64,000 bases of DNA. Source: Larix kaempferi. Its lineage: Eukaryota > Streptophyta > Pinopsida > Pinales > Pinaceae. The notes beneath the pieces are model-generated. The model made no database searches. It saw only the letters and a program-made list of their open reading frames with translations, and was not told the origin of the DNA. Positions 23,311 through 35,930 of this stretch are shown one piece after another. The stretch spans positions 1,154,501 to 1,218,500 of the forward strand of contig BSBM01000877.1 of NCBI GenBank assembly GCA_027924585.1. The letters are read 5' to 3'. The first letter of the stretch is position 1, and every line of letters starts with the position of its first letter. The position numbers were made by a program, and so were the translations under genes.

Positions 23311-23895
23311 TGTATTTGTAACTTTGTAAGATATTCACTTTTATATTGTATGTATTACATTTGTACTTTATTGTATCCCCAATGGAGATGTATTATTCCT
23401 CCGATTGGAAGTGTCATCAATTGTATTTGCAAGTGTCGCAAGTTACATTGTAAGTGTTGTAACTTATATTTGATGGGTTATTAGACCACCTTGGTGGGGT
23501 CGGCCCTGTATGAGTCATGTGGATGGGTTATTAGGCTTCCTTAGGAAGTCGGACCAGTTAGGGTTAAAGGAAGGTCAAAGAAAAGAATAAATAGAGAGTG
23601 TGACTCTCAGATTCTAATTATCCACTCACTCATCCAACTCACATAGTTGAGAGAGAGGAGTACGCACAAGTGGAGGAGGAGTAGCTGTTGGAGACATCTA
23701 TCTTTTGGGTTTGATCTTTGTGATCTTTGTATTGGGGCTTATTTCTATCTCTGAGGAAGTTGCGGGGTTTTTCACCTTCTTGGTTTTCCCCGGTGAAATG
23801 CTTTGCATCCATTGTCTCTTGTGATTGTTATGTTCTGCTTGTTATTCTCTTAGTGATCCTAGATAATATTGAATGAAATTATCGAAAATCTAACA
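23311..23895 (+). repeat. 3' LTR of outer copia element
   Basis: Matches the 5' LTR from TGTATTTGTAACTTTG to ATCTAACA. The first six bases (TGTTGA) and the polypurine tract are missing, so a small deletion joins the satellite directly to the LTR. Confidence 0.9.
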
Positions 23896-24050
23896 AAATA
23901 TATGTCCTCCTCGGTCGGTTGGAACCACTCATCGGGACCAACTCGAAACGCATTCCTATGATGATCCCAGCATGCGATCAACTAGGTGAGGAACATACTA
24001 TTCTCCTTGAGTGATGTTGCCTCCTTTTAGAACTTGAGGAGGCTGATAAC
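23896..24050 (-). pseudogene. Minus-strand coding remnant, 5' part (continues at 10594)
   Basis: Minus-strand translation gives CWDHHRNAFRVGPDEWFQ followed by PTEEDIY, up to the copia insertion. Removing the outer element restores an in-frame continuation into FRRGEDFPQFP at 10594-10550. One TAG interrupts just upstream of CWDHH. Family uncertain; see the entry at 9960. Confidence 0.4.
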
Positions 24051-24894
24051 TCTCAAGAGGTGTATACTCTGAGGAGTAATGGAGGGTGAAAACGTGAAGT
24101 TGGGTAACACTTTTGGCTTGTTTTTGACAAACTTTATAATTTTATGTTTTTAAACTTTGACCTCTTCAAACCCATGTCTCCCTTAGGAATTCCGACTTGA
24201 AGTAAACACAAATGTTTTAGAGAATTGAATTAGCTTTCTACTCGCATTTTTTTAATTTTTTTATGGACATATCATCGGACAAATTTGGTGCTCACCAACG
24301 GCATATACTTGAAAATTTTAGGTATGGATAATGAGTGACCAGTGTGAGTACTAGTCTTTTGAGAGATGATTATTTACTTTAGATAAAACAATGTATGATC
24401 ATAGTCTACACACATTGCACTTGTGTATGGACTATATTTTGATGTTTTTTGGACTTGAGAACTATTTTATATTATTTATCAAAATAGCATATGTTTGGAA
24501 AATGGTGCCTAATCGACACATGTTGGTAAGCTTCAATTTTATTTTTAGTGTGACTCTTATTGGGAAAACTAAAAGTACACTTTTGAACAGGATGGGGAAA
24601 GGAAGATCTCTGTGAATATTTCAAATCTTTTGGTGTTGTCTTTGTTATGATATTGAATTTTCATTTCGGGTGATTTTCAGAGTAATAAAATTCTTAAGGG
24701 ATAAGGTTTAGAAAAAAATTATTAATAACTAGAAATTCAAACCGAAATGAAACAATTATTATATCATTGGAATCTAGATTCAGAGATGAATCCATTGCTA
24801 CCAAGTCCGACAAATAATATTTAAAATTTGCAGGGGTTTGTACTTGCTGAAGTTGTAGGTTCCAGAAAGATGCCAGATATTTTCGCAGGTTTTG
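24051..24894. other. Unassigned non-coding stretch
   Basis: No gene or element end recognised. The plus frame at 24391-24615 has no recognisable motif and no supporting signals. Confidence 0.5.
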
Positions 24895-25060
24895 TTGACC
24901 ATGAACTCTCGGCCAAAAAAATATCTTCCAAAATCTCAGCCGAGAGTTTAGTTAAAACTCTCATCCGAGAGTTTTTTTAAAAAATACAGTGCGGTGATTG
25001 GTTCAAACTCGCGGCTGAGAGTTTGAACTCTCACAAACTCTCGGCCTAGAGTTTGAGGTT
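24895..25060. repeat. Cluster of palindromic AACTCTCGGC/GCCGAGAGTTT motifs
   Basis: Six to seven copies of AACTCTCGGC or its complement occur in both orientations within 165 bases, able to pair as AACTCTCGGCCGAGAGTT-type hairpins. Non-coding. Confidence 0.8.
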
Positions 25061-25379
25061 GGCTTTTTTCCCATGATCATCCGCGTGCACTAGTTTTTTT
25101 TCACTCCATTGTCATATAAGTGTTTCCCAATTTTGTGTTTTCAACCTGGAACAAGGGTATAAATATATCTCCCTCTCCTTGGCCTCCCACTCTCTACAGA
25201 AGTTATACTAGTCTACTTGTGATTCGTGCTGTTGCCTAGGCTTGCGGGGATCATGTCTCTGTTTCACATATAACATAAATCAGTCTCATAAGCATACATA
25301 TAAAAGTATCCTACGAGAATTATATCTACTAAAATCAAATATATTCTTTTTTAAATGACAAACAATGTACCAATATAAT
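25061..25379. other. Non-coding spacer with possible promoter-like TATA
   Basis: Contains GGTATAAATATATC at about 25156 followed by a C/T-rich segment. No frame follows that could be called a gene. Confidence 0.3.
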
Positions 25380-26898
25380 CTAGACGCACTGCAAATGGTG
25401 CACTTATATAAATACAACACTGCACAAGAGCGCACTCAAATATGTATTGTGCACTGCTATTATATTTCTATATATTAAATTGATTTCAATGGTGTGCCAA
25501 ATACCTAACACACCGGGATGTTTTATAAATTTGATTCACGGTGCACCTAGATCTCATTAGCGCACTGGTGCACTCACATGTACTAGGCACACCGTTAAAC
25601 TATGGTTTTCTACATTTAAAAAAAATAATTTGTAAATGTCGATGCATTTATTTCAAACATACGCACCATAAACGATGTGCTTAAATGATCTAAACACACC
25701 ATCATTTATTAAATCAACTAATTTTTATTGAAATATATTCATGGTGTGCCTATGGCACGTTAGAGCACCAAGTACCGGTGCACTGATGTGCCAAAGGAGC
25801 GCCGTTAAATTAAATTTTTATGTCAATCAAAATTTATATTTTTAGATATATGCATTTACATAGCATCAATGCACTGTCAATGGTGTGTTTACGCGATCTA
25901 AGAGCGTTGTTGTTTCTAAAATTTTAATGTTGTTATGAGAACATGTTAACAGCGCGCCTAATGCACGTCATAGCACTAAAAACTAGTGCACTGATGTGAC
26001 ATAACCAAATCATATAATTTTTTTTTCATTTTAAATATTTGTTTACCGGTGCGTTTTGCACACTTAAGTGCACTAGACTACCGATGCTCTTTAGTGTCCA
26101 ACGCACTGTTAAGTAGTTGAATTTTTTTAAAACAATTTTTCATTATAGAGTGGTGCGTTCAATCCATTCGGTTCACACCACAAGGGATGCTCCCTATAAA
26201 ATTTTACAGGGTGCACCGTTAAGCGGTGTGAGCCGAACGACTCAAATGCACTGCGCAATTTTTTTTTAAAGGACAATTTCAAGCTCAATTTTAAAACATA
26301 ATATGCTAAAAATTTAAATTATGAAGTAAGAATCATTTTACCTATTGAACAGCTCGTTGGGGAGGCATATTGGTGATGTATGGAAAATTTCAATTTTTGC
26401 GCACTGTTTGGAAAAATTAAAACTACAGTCAGTAGCCAAGAGGAGTGACGAATTTGTACACGTGGACCATGGATGTGAGGGCATCTAGGTGGGTTAAGTG
26501 TAGAACTGGTACAGATGGGATCTAATGCACTGAAGAGGGTAAAAATGCATTGGCCAGAAGCCATTTTTTTATGAAACCATGTTTCGGTGCACTCAACAGT
26601 TAGGCACACCGGTGCGCTCGATGATCTGGTGCACTAGTACGAGTAGCTGCTAAAATAAAATAATTATTTTTAATAAAAACCAAAATAGTTTCCACTGCAT
26701 TTTATTTTTTCACATGCACCAGGGCATGTACTGTTAGTCAGTGCACTAGTATTAGTTTTTAAAAGGTTGCTTGTTAATAACATTATATTTTTGTATTTTT
26801 ATTTTTAATAAAAAACTGCCAGTGCGTTTGTGTATATTACATGCACTCGGCATTTAACAACTAACACACTGTTTATATGCTTTACTTAAAATTTTGAG

Positions 26899-26936
<38 letters not shown>

Positions 26937-27230
26937 CGGTGCATTAGTGTTGATGAGACACAACGTGGTGGTTATTGTTATTTAACGCACCAAAATGAGG
27001 TTTTATCTAAAATTTAACGTGTTTTTAATAAAATAAAATAAAAAAATTATTTTATTAAACGATTACACAGTGTTTTCATTTCTACTACATGCACCGGGGC
27101 ATTTTGGTGTTTGGAAATGCACCGCTCTAGTTCTTGGAAATTATTTTGTTTTGACAATGATGTTTTCTGGTGTGTGTTGTTAACAAACGCACCGGTGTGT
27201 TTTTATCTACTAAATGCACCAAAATAAAAA
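25380..27230. repeat. GTGC/GCAC-rich low-complexity region
   Basis: GTGCAC, GGTGCG, GCACAC and CACCGGTGCG-like words recur every few tens of bases over 1.85 kb, embedded in AT-rich DNA (for example 25555-25605, 25750-25800, 26595-26640). It contains a (TA)n run at 26901-26932. No coherent tandem unit and no coding frame. Confidence 0.6.
26901..26932. repeat. (TA)n microsatellite
   Basis: A run of about 32 alternating T and A bases inside the GTGC-rich region. Confidence 0.95.
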
Positions 27231-27619
27231 TAAAAAATTCTGCTAAAACCTCTGACCGTTCACATCCACTAGTGGCCTCCGCTATAAATGGATATTTGGG
27301 CTCTTTTGGGAGGAGCATATGCTATAACCACTGCTAAAGGGTTGTTTCCTTGTAATGTAAATTCCTTACAAGCCATATCTACGCAATGATTTACTTTCCA
27401 GTGGTTAGACTATATCTAAAGGAACCTCTCTTATAACAATTGTTGGAATTCTTAATGATACTGAGAGGGGGGGTGAATCAATATCATGCACAGATTAGAA
27501 AAAAATTCACTTTAAAAAATATGCACCAATTCTTACTTAAATCACAACAATAAAAAGCAACTATGCGCAGAATATTTGAAAAGTAACTTTATATATATAT
27601 ATATATATGCAAAATTGGA

Positions 27620-27715
27620 TTGCATAGATAGATGGGAGACACCAATATCCAATGATGTGAGCACCAAATCAATTAGAAACCAATCCTACATGCAAGCACC
27701 AACTCGTTGATTACA
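27620..27715. repeat. CACCAA... tandem repeat, left part (split by LTR element)
   Basis: Units such as GACACCAATATCC, GCACCAAATC and GCAAGCACCAACTCGTTGA resemble the 35158-35290 units (GGCACCAACTTGTGAGGACA). The 27716-35157 element is inserted in this short tandem array. Confidence 0.65.
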
Positions 27716-29791
27716 TGTAATATCCCAGCCAAAATATACTGGAATCTCAACTCAAAATTGTCAATTTTAACTCAGATTTTTACTAGTAAGATTCAAATAA
27801 CTTATGTAAATTGAACAATGACAATTTCGACCACTGGAAACCCAAACCTAAGGATGATAAGGGAACCTTTAGGTTCTGAGTTTTGTATGGGACAGTGTGT
27901 AGCAAAATTTTTTTGTCAAAGGTAAAAGGTTTATGGATCCTTTGTACAAAGCACGGAGACCATTTATGTTTCGAGCTTCAACTACCATCGGAGTCTACCA
28001 CAATAGTTCTGGTTGCATCCGTGTATACAAAATATATAGGGTTGGATAATATTGGTTGAACTGAGCATGTTTGGATATCAAATGGTTTCAAGCAACAACA
28101 AGGAACAACAGATGACAAAGGAATTAATATTTTGAGAGTCGTTACTACAGTTTGGAATAATAGGTCAGATTTCCTATTTCCCTTCCAAATAACTAAATGA
28201 AATTCTCTAATTAGTGTTTTGAAGCTGTAATATGATTTATTATTATCCAAATGACTCACATCAACTTACAAAATTTAATTTGAGTTCATATAATAGATTC
28301 TACAGGAAAAATAGTAAAACTAGCTAGTTGGAATGCCTAACTAGTTCGACTTATAAAGGACACAAACACTGTACTACCTAAACTAAATTTAATTTTTAAA
28401 CTTGGTATGGATTAATTATGACCTTAATTACCTTCATAACTTTACAGAATGACATTTGGATTTATATAACTCATTTTACAACGTTTTTGGCAAAACTAGT
28501 CAAATTTTCTAGTCTAATGAGCATAGGTAGGAAAATGACTTAATTACTTGTATAATTTGAAAGGAATATTTATGAATAATATGAAGGATGGTTTATAACA
28601 TAATAAAAACCATCTTACAGATATTTTTGCAGCACCAAAAAGACTCTAAGGGTCTTAGTAACCCCATCATGAATTGTGTCTCAATGACATCAAAGAAAGC
28701 TCCATTGGTTGGAGTCTGGAATACATAGTGAAGGTAGGTTACGAGAAGCATGAGTGGACCTGATTTAAATTCAGTGATAAGATCTGGAATACTCCTCCAT
28801 CATGGAATAATTAAAATCATCACAACTTGATTCCCGCAAATAATTAGAGAGAAGGAAGAAGATAGAAGGTTGATGGACGAGAGGTTCCTTCTTCAATATT
28901 TTGGAAGTCTTCACGAATTTTGACCCCAACTTGATATCAGCCTTTAATGGATTCAATATGATCTTCAATGTTTGTACAATAGTCTTAACTACCTGCAAGA
29001 GAGAGTGGAAGAGATACTGGAACAAAAATGGCTAAGGGGAGCATCACCCAAAGCAAGGTTGAGGCACATCACTCAACAAGAGAAGCTAAATCTATCACAT
29101 TCAATTACAAAATGGTCAAAAGATGTGAATTGGAGTTGGAATCATTCTTTTATAGAAATTTAGGGTGACCTGTTGAGAAATTTGAATAGCTTGGTGACTT
29201 GTGAGAACTCTTCTACATGGGCCACCCATGAGTGGATATACTAGCCTTTCTTTTTCCTTTGAAATCTTTTCTTTCCTTTAGAAACTGCGCCCCCGTTTGT
29301 CTCAAGATGTTTCTTGCTTTGTTAGAGTTTATTGCTTTATAAACTGAGCTCCCTTTTAGAAAATGCGCCCCCCTTTGTCTCAAGATGTTTCCTGCTTTGT
29401 TAGAGTTTCCTGCTTTGTAAACTAAGCTCTCATTTGGAAACTGTTCCCTCCTTAGCTTTTCCTAGATATTTCTAATTTCTTGCTTTTGGACCTGTTTTCT
29501 TTTGATATGTTTCTAATTCCAACAGGTTTCTTTAGCCACCTTGCTAATTTCTTGTTCTTGGTTCCAATTTAGCAAGCTTATCCTCATGAGAGCGCCCTCT
29601 TGGCCCACTTGCACAATTTTTAGGAATATTTATTTATAAAAATAATTTAAAATTAATTAAATTATCTCATCTACTAGACTTAGGCTAATTTTATTGTATG
29701 ATTACAAAATTGAATAAAATTAATATCCCTAGGGACAAATTTGTCCCCTTTACCCATGGGAACTGACTGAGTCAAAATTGGGGACATGACA
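27716..29791 (-). repeat. 3' LTR of LARD-type element
   Basis: 2076 bases, TGTCATGTCCCC...GGGATATTACA on the minus strand. Many scattered differences from the partner LTR indicate an old insertion. Frames such as 27978-28259 are LTR sequence, not genes. Confidence 0.92.
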
Positions 29792-29812
29792 GGTCCTCCC
29801 TTCCCAAAATTG
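29792..29812 (-). promoter_or_regulatory. Polypurine tract of LARD-type element
   Basis: On the minus strand a purine-rich TTTTGGGAAGGGAGGACC abuts the LTR start TGTCATG. Confidence 0.8.
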
Positions 29813-30517
29813 TGTGTCTTCAAGAAATTGAATTTATGAAGGATTAACCTGTGCACCTTAAAAAAAAATCTCTACTTTCAATCAAAATCATCTATTGTGC
29901 AATTTTGAAGTAGTGGACTTTATGAACCAATTTTTTGTAAGGTTCCACCATGCTTGCTGCTGTTCTACTCTGATTTTAGTCCCCATGCTAATTTTGTTAT
30001 TTGAAATTCTTCAAACTTGAGCATTTAAAATCAAAATGATCCTAGGATCCAAACTGAACCTCTATAGTATCTCTTTACTTACAAATTTTTTAAACTTTGT
30101 ATTGCAAATATGAACTCGGGAGAAGAAATATTGGCTTTCACCAATAATCCAACAACCATAGATCTGTTCCCAATGAACTGAAACAATAATGCCAGGATCC
30201 CATTGCCTTTTTTTCATTCCCATGGAAAAGAATACTTCTGCAGTCCAATTGTTAGGCAAAATAATTCTTGGATCCCACTGCCCCCATTGCAAGTATCTAT
30301 ATGGAAGTGTTAAAAGTGAAAATTTTCCATCCCATGGAATGCCAGAATTCCATTGTACAATATGCATATTTCCAAGCATTAGTGAAAACTAGAAAGTTCC
30401 ATCACTATGTAAAATGCAAGGGAAGATGGAAACAACATGCCACCAAAGAATTAGATCATCTTTAAATAAGCAACTCGGTAACTGTGAAATCCCCATCAAA
30501 ATATGCAACTCTCCAAT

Positions 30518-32960
30518 TTAAGGTTGAATCAAAGGAAGACTATACATCACCAAATATCCCTTCAAAGAGGGAGGCCAAAATTCAACAAGTGTTTCCTTTC
30601 CAACTAAAGGGTTCTTATGTGACCAATGCAAACAAGAAGCAAATATGTCATCCATGAAACTCAAATGACAAGGGTGAGGATCCCATGTACTATAATGTTG
30701 CTCCAAAAGATAGTAATTTATATCAAATTTAACCATGTGTATGTCTTCCTCAAATAAAGAGATATCATGATCTCTATGGAACCCAACAGGTGCTTCCCTC
30801 TTCATCCAATGGCTCAACCCTCTTCTATTGATCCAAGGGTGAAAGACTCCATCAAATGACCCACACATTGAAGATAAGTGTAGATCCGATGCCTTCTTGT
30901 CAAAAGAGGCTGCAAAAACAGGGATGGAATGCCTCAACTACTACTGGGAAGGGAACATATCATCTGTATCAATTATAGGAGCCTCATGCTCCTCATCTGG
31001 CATGAAAAGGAAGAATCCATTTACCCACTTTTCATCCCTATGTATGTTGGATGCCATAGGTGTGTGGAATGAAGGACAGTGACCCAAGTCTTGTAAATAA
31101 TCATTCATCTCACTTGTGGTTAGCTCAATCAAGGTGATATCATGTGGCTCTTCCAAAACCATGCAACTCCCTCCTAGAGGCAACTCATAATATTTCTGAA
31201 AATGAACAGGTGTTTGGTCTTCAATTTGACTGTCTTCCAACTCCTCAAGCACATGCAAATAAAACTATAGTTCATGTTCCACAATCACATGGATTTATCT
31301 TTCTGCATCATGTATGCAATCCTCCATATAATAATGATTGTCTCCAATGTAGGGACTGAACTGTGATTCTTGCAACTTCTCATGTAGTTGCTCAACATAC
31401 TACTCAGCTTCTTGAAGGGCTCTGGGAATATTCTTCAAAGAATCCTGAGTGGATTCCAAATCAAGGATGAGCTTGTCAATATTTTCTTCACCCCTCAAGG
31501 ATGTGCTATGATACAACTCTGCAAGCTCCAATAAAATATCTCTATTAGAAAGCAACTGAGAAAAATTTCGTCTTAGGCTTCCTATTGCTTCCTGAATGTG
31601 CACAAAATATTCAACAAAGGGTTGCTCCTCTACTGATGCAGTTCTCCAATAGCAGTGAGAGATAAAATAATAGATTTCATGGAGGTTGTCCCGGGCCTCC
31701 TTGATATTTCCCTCACTCATTTTCAATGGACCAATCACGGAAATATTTTTTGTTGGTGAACCTCCTCTTCTGCTTCTTGCAATTCAATCTCCTTTGATTC
31801 ATGAACCCCAATAATGGAGGACTCAACCAAACCAATATTCCCACTAGAAGTGGCTTCAATATGGGGCTGCAACATAGACATACAAAAATTAGAATTGCAG
31901 CCATACCTTTGTGCCCAATTCTTCTCCTCATGTGACAGCCTTATGTTTGCAGGCTTCTTCTCCAAATTTTATGATTCACACCCTACTGATGTGTGCTTGT
32001 TTTCTGCTTCCCGATGAAGCTTGAGAGGTGACTATAAATATGATTCATGTTCATCCTTTGGATGAGGTCCAAAATATTTCTTATCACTACTGAGAAAATT
32101 ATCATCCCTTTTTATGATTTTGAGATCACCCACAAAGAAACTAGGAGTAGTTTCACCTTCCACATTGCCAACAACCAGATGTTGGACTGTTGGATATTCA
32201 GCTGTGCATGGACATTCTTCATCTTTTTTCGATGAATGATTTGGTATCTCATCAACCTTATGGATGCTGCAAATAGGATGATTTATATTTGCAGGTTCTT
32301 CCTCATTGATATCACCTTGCAGTGAATCATGCTCCTCCAATGATTTATCTCCATTACTGCCTTCATAGTTAGCACCAAAAATTTGAGCCTCCATACCGAA
32401 GGACTCAACCATGCCAACCTTCTCAATGTAAGTGGCTCCCATATCAGAATGAAACCAAGGAATACAAAAATCAGAAATGTGTAAATACCTTTGTATCATG
32501 CATTTATCTTCATGTGTTGGATCTATGGTGGCTTGTCCTTCCACCAAATATTCGGGTTCACATCCCACTGATGTGTGCTTGTCTTCTGCTTCATTAGGTA
32601 GCTCAAGTGGTGACTATGAATCTGTTTTATGTTCTTCTTTTGGATCTTGATTTTCTAAGCAAATTGGTGAAGTTTCCTCCTTAGTTTCCTTAGGATCAAC
32701 ATTCTTGGAGACTCCTCCTGAAGAGGATCCAAAAATTCTCATCAAGTAGGAGGCAGCTGAATCCCACGTATAGTCCTATATTTTGTCTCCTCTAGGTTTC
32801 TTTCGATCCTCTGTAAATTTAGACCTTGGTGGACAAGGCCTAATGTCCTCATCATATATATGGTCAAAAGTAACCATATTCATATCGAGGGATGCCTCCA
32901 TCTATGTAGAGTATTTCTACTTCCTCATATGGCTCGAGCTCTTCATCTTCAATGACTGGA
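30518..32960 (-). pseudogene. Decayed ORF inside the LARD-type element, function unknown
   Basis: Minus-strand frames at 32032-32568, 31735-31965, 31400-31738, 30941-31258 and 30518-30937 appear to be pieces of one long acidic reading frame broken by stops and shifts. The frame opens after the primer site with MRLVPVIEDEELEPYEEVE (about 32970). Two related modules occur about 580 bases apart, around THEDKCMIQRYLHISDFC and SHEEKNWAQRYGCNSNFC. The C-terminal part is rich in Trp and His (INRRGLSHWMKREAP; WSHKNPLVGKE). No CCHC knuckle, protease or polymerase motif was found. Such frames in LARD elements may be gag-like or captured. I do not recognise this one. Confidence 0.5.
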
Positions 32961-33044
32961 ACTAGTCTCATAGTTGCAAATTTGAGTTATGATCTGCAAT
33001 ATTCTTCAACAGTGAGCTTATTTCTTTCCACAGGGGTGGAGGAA

Positions 33045-33060
33045 AGTGCTCTGATAACAC
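33045..33060 (-). promoter_or_regulatory. Primer-binding site of LARD-type element
   Basis: Minus-strand GTGTTATCAGAGCAC directly follows the 5' LTR and is one mismatch from the tRNA-Met(i) primer site TGGTATCAGAGC. Confidence 0.75.
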
Positions 33061-35157
33061 TGTAATATCCCAGCCAAAATATACTGGAATCTCAACTCAA
33101 AATTGTCAATTTTAACTCAGATTTTTACTAGTAAGATTGAGACAACTTATGTAAATTGCAATGACAATTCCGACCACTGGAAACCCAAACCCAAGGATGA
33201 TAGGGGAACCTTTAGGTTCTGATTTTTGTATAGGAAAATGTGTAGCAGAAAATGTTTTCATAGGGAAAATTTTTATGGATCCTTTGTACAAAGCACAAAA
33301 ACCATTTATGTTTTGAGCTTCGGCTACCACCGAAGTCTACCGCAATACTTATGGGTGCATCCGCGTATACAAACTATATCAGGTCAGGGTGGATAATATT
33401 GCTGAAATAATCATTTTTGGATATCATATGGTGTCAAGCAAAAACAAGGAACAACAAATGACAAAGGAATTAATATTTGGGGAGTTGTTACTGCAGTTTG
33501 GAATAATAGGTTGGATTTCCTATTTTCCTTCCCAAGAACTAAATTAACTTCTATAATTAGTGTTATGAAGTTGGAATATGATTTATTATTATCCAAATAA
33601 ATCACAACAACTTACAGAATTTAATTTGAGTTCATATAATATATTTTACAGTCAAAATAGTAAAACTAGCTAGCTGGATTTCCTAACTAGTTCGACTTCT
33701 AGTGGATACAAACACTATACGAAATGAACTAAATTGAATTCTGAAACTTGGTATGTATTAATTATGACCTTAATGACCTGCATAATTTTATATAATTTAA
33801 TATGCATTTATACAACTCATTTTACAACCTTTTAGGCAAAACTAGTCAAAATTTCTTGTCTAATGAGCATAGGTAGGAAAATGACTTAATTACTTGCAGA
33901 ATTTGAAAGGAATATTAATGAATAATATTAAGTATGGTTTATCATAGAACAACCATAATATTACATATATTTGTGCCACACCAAAATGAATCTAAGGGTC
34001 CTAGTAAGCCCCAACATGAACTGTGTATCAGTTACGTCAAAGAAAGCTCCATTGGTTGGAGTTTGGAATACATAATGAAGGTAGGTTCCGAGCAAAATGA
34101 TTCGAACTGATGTAACTTCTGTGACAATATATGGATTCCTACTCCATCATGGAAGAATTATAATAATCACAGGTTGATTCCCACAGAGAATTAAAGAAAA
34201 GGAAGTAGATACAAGGTTGATGTAGGAGAGGTTCCTTCTTCAATATTGTGGGATTCTTCAAGGAATTTCGACCCCAACTTGATATCATACTTTAATGGAT
34301 GAAAGATGATCTTCAATGTATGTACAATAGTATTCAGTACCTGCAAGAGAGAGTGGAAGAGATATTGGTACAATAATGGCTAAGGGGAACATCACCCAAA
34401 GCAAGGTTGAGGCAGTACATCACTCAACAAGAGAAGCTAAAGCTCTCACATTCAATTACAAAATGGTCAAAAGATGTTAATTGGAGTTTGAATCATTGTT
34501 TTATAGAATTTTAGGGTGACCTGATGAGCAATTTGAATAGCTTGGTGACCTGTAAGAACCCTTCCACATGGGCCACCCATGAGTGGATATACTTGCCTTG
34601 TTTTTTCCTTACAAGATTTTATTTCCTTTAGAAAATGCACCCCCCCTTTGTCTGAAGATGTTTCCTTCTTTGTTAGAGTTTCTTTCTTTGTAAACTGAGC
34701 TCTGTTTTAGAAAATTCGCCCCCCATTCGTCTCAAGATGTTTCCTGCTTTGTTAGAGTTTCATGCTTTGTAAAATGAGCACCCTTTTGGAAACTGCGCCC
34801 TCCTTAGATTTTCCTGGATATTTCTAATTTCTTGCTTTTGGAAACTTCTTACGCCTGCTTGCTTTTGATGTTTTTCTAAATCCAACAGGTTTCTTTAGCC
34901 ACCTTGCTAATTTCTTGTCCTTAGTTCCGATTTAGCAAGCTTATCCTCATCATGAGGGCGCCCTCTTGGCCCACTTGCACAATTTTTAGGAATATTTATT
35001 TATAAAAATAATTTAAAATTAATTAAATTATCTCATCTACTAGAATTAGGCTAATTTTCTTCTATGATTACAAAATTGAATAAAATTAATATCCCTAGGA
35101 AAAAAACTTGTCCCCTTACCCATGTGAACTAACTAAGTAAAAATTGGGGACATGACA
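33061..35157 (-). repeat. 5' LTR of LARD-type element
   Basis: 2097 bases, partner of 27716-29791. It keeps the same internal landmarks, such as CATGGGCCACCCATGAGTGG and the GCGCCCTCTTGGCCCACTTG block near the promoter-distal end. Confidence 0.92.
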
Positions 35158-35162
35158 TTACA

Positions 35163-35930
35163 GGCACCAACTTGTGAGGACACCAATCCTCTGCACAAGC
35201 ACCAACTTGTTGATACGGGCTCCAACCTGTGAGGACACTAATCTTATGCGTAAGAACCAACTTGTTGTGTTCAGGAACCAACATGAGAGGAGACTGCAAT
35301 CTCCTTTCCTTGCCCTATCCTACTACCCTAAGATATAGAAGTATGTGTTATTATATCGCTTTGCCTTCTCATTTGTGCACACAACTTCACTCTTGTATTG
35401 TTCAGTGTTTCATTTTCATGCGCACTTGTGCATTCTACCTCATCTCTATGCAACTGTTATGCTTCTTACACTACTCAACTTACCTCCATTTCTGCTCTTG
35501 TTCTTTTGTTGTATATTCTACTACTGCTATGATCTAGCTCATTGCTCTTATCCCACACACTTCTTCAATCTATACAATGCTATAGTTCTGCATTATATTT
35601 TGATCTTCTGCACAATCAAATATGCGCACTCAGATGTGCACACTTAACACAAACCATCCTTATCCGCTAAGACCCAAAAATTTATCTTCTACATGAAATT
35701 GGCGCACTTACTCAAAGATCCATACTTGCTTGGATGGATAATTGAATAGATTGATTACTTCCTTTATTTATAAGAGTGTTGAGTCACTTCTTAGGCCGAC
35801 AAAATATTGTATAGTAAGGCCAGCTCATTATGTTGATTGCACTCTTTGTTTTATGGCATAGACGAGTTAACGTGATGGTTGTAATCCCACTTGCCTTGAA
35901 ATCAATGAAAACTTTTCAACAATGGGTGAG
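35163..35930. other. CACCAACTTG repeat remainder and unassigned spacer
   Basis: 35163-35290 is the right part of the short tandem array split by the LTR element. 35290-35930 is C/T-rich with overlapping plus frames (35229-35647) that lack any motif; I see no gene. Confidence 0.5.

Larger units (their letters stand above)
10595..23895 (+). mobile_element. Outer Ty1/copia LTR retrotransposon (interrupted)
   Basis: It is bounded by two related LTRs (10595-11185; about 23311-23895) ending TGTTGATG...CTAACA, with a primer-binding site after the first. Gag, protease, integrase, reverse transcriptase and RNase H follow in copia order in one frame. Flanks are AAACA on the left and AAATA on the right, a plausible target duplication with one change. 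Without the inner element (13661-20698) the element is about 6.3 kb, usual for copia. LTR differences are roughly one per 12-15 bases by eye, so the insertion is old. Confidence 0.93.
27716..35157 (-). mobile_element. LTR retrotransposon with 2.1-kb LTRs, no polymerase
   Basis: Direct repeats 27716-29791 and 33061-35157 end TGTAATATCC/GACATGACA on the plus strand. TTACA flanks both outer ends (27711-27715 and 35158-35162), a perfect target duplication. On the minus strand a purine tract (TTTTGGGAAGGGAGG) precedes the left LTR, and a GTGTTATCAGAGCAC primer site follows the right LTR, so transcription runs right to left. The 3.3-kb interior has degenerate frames but no reverse transcriptase, integrase or RNase H. 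It is a large non-autonomous (LARD-type) element. Confidence 0.92.
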
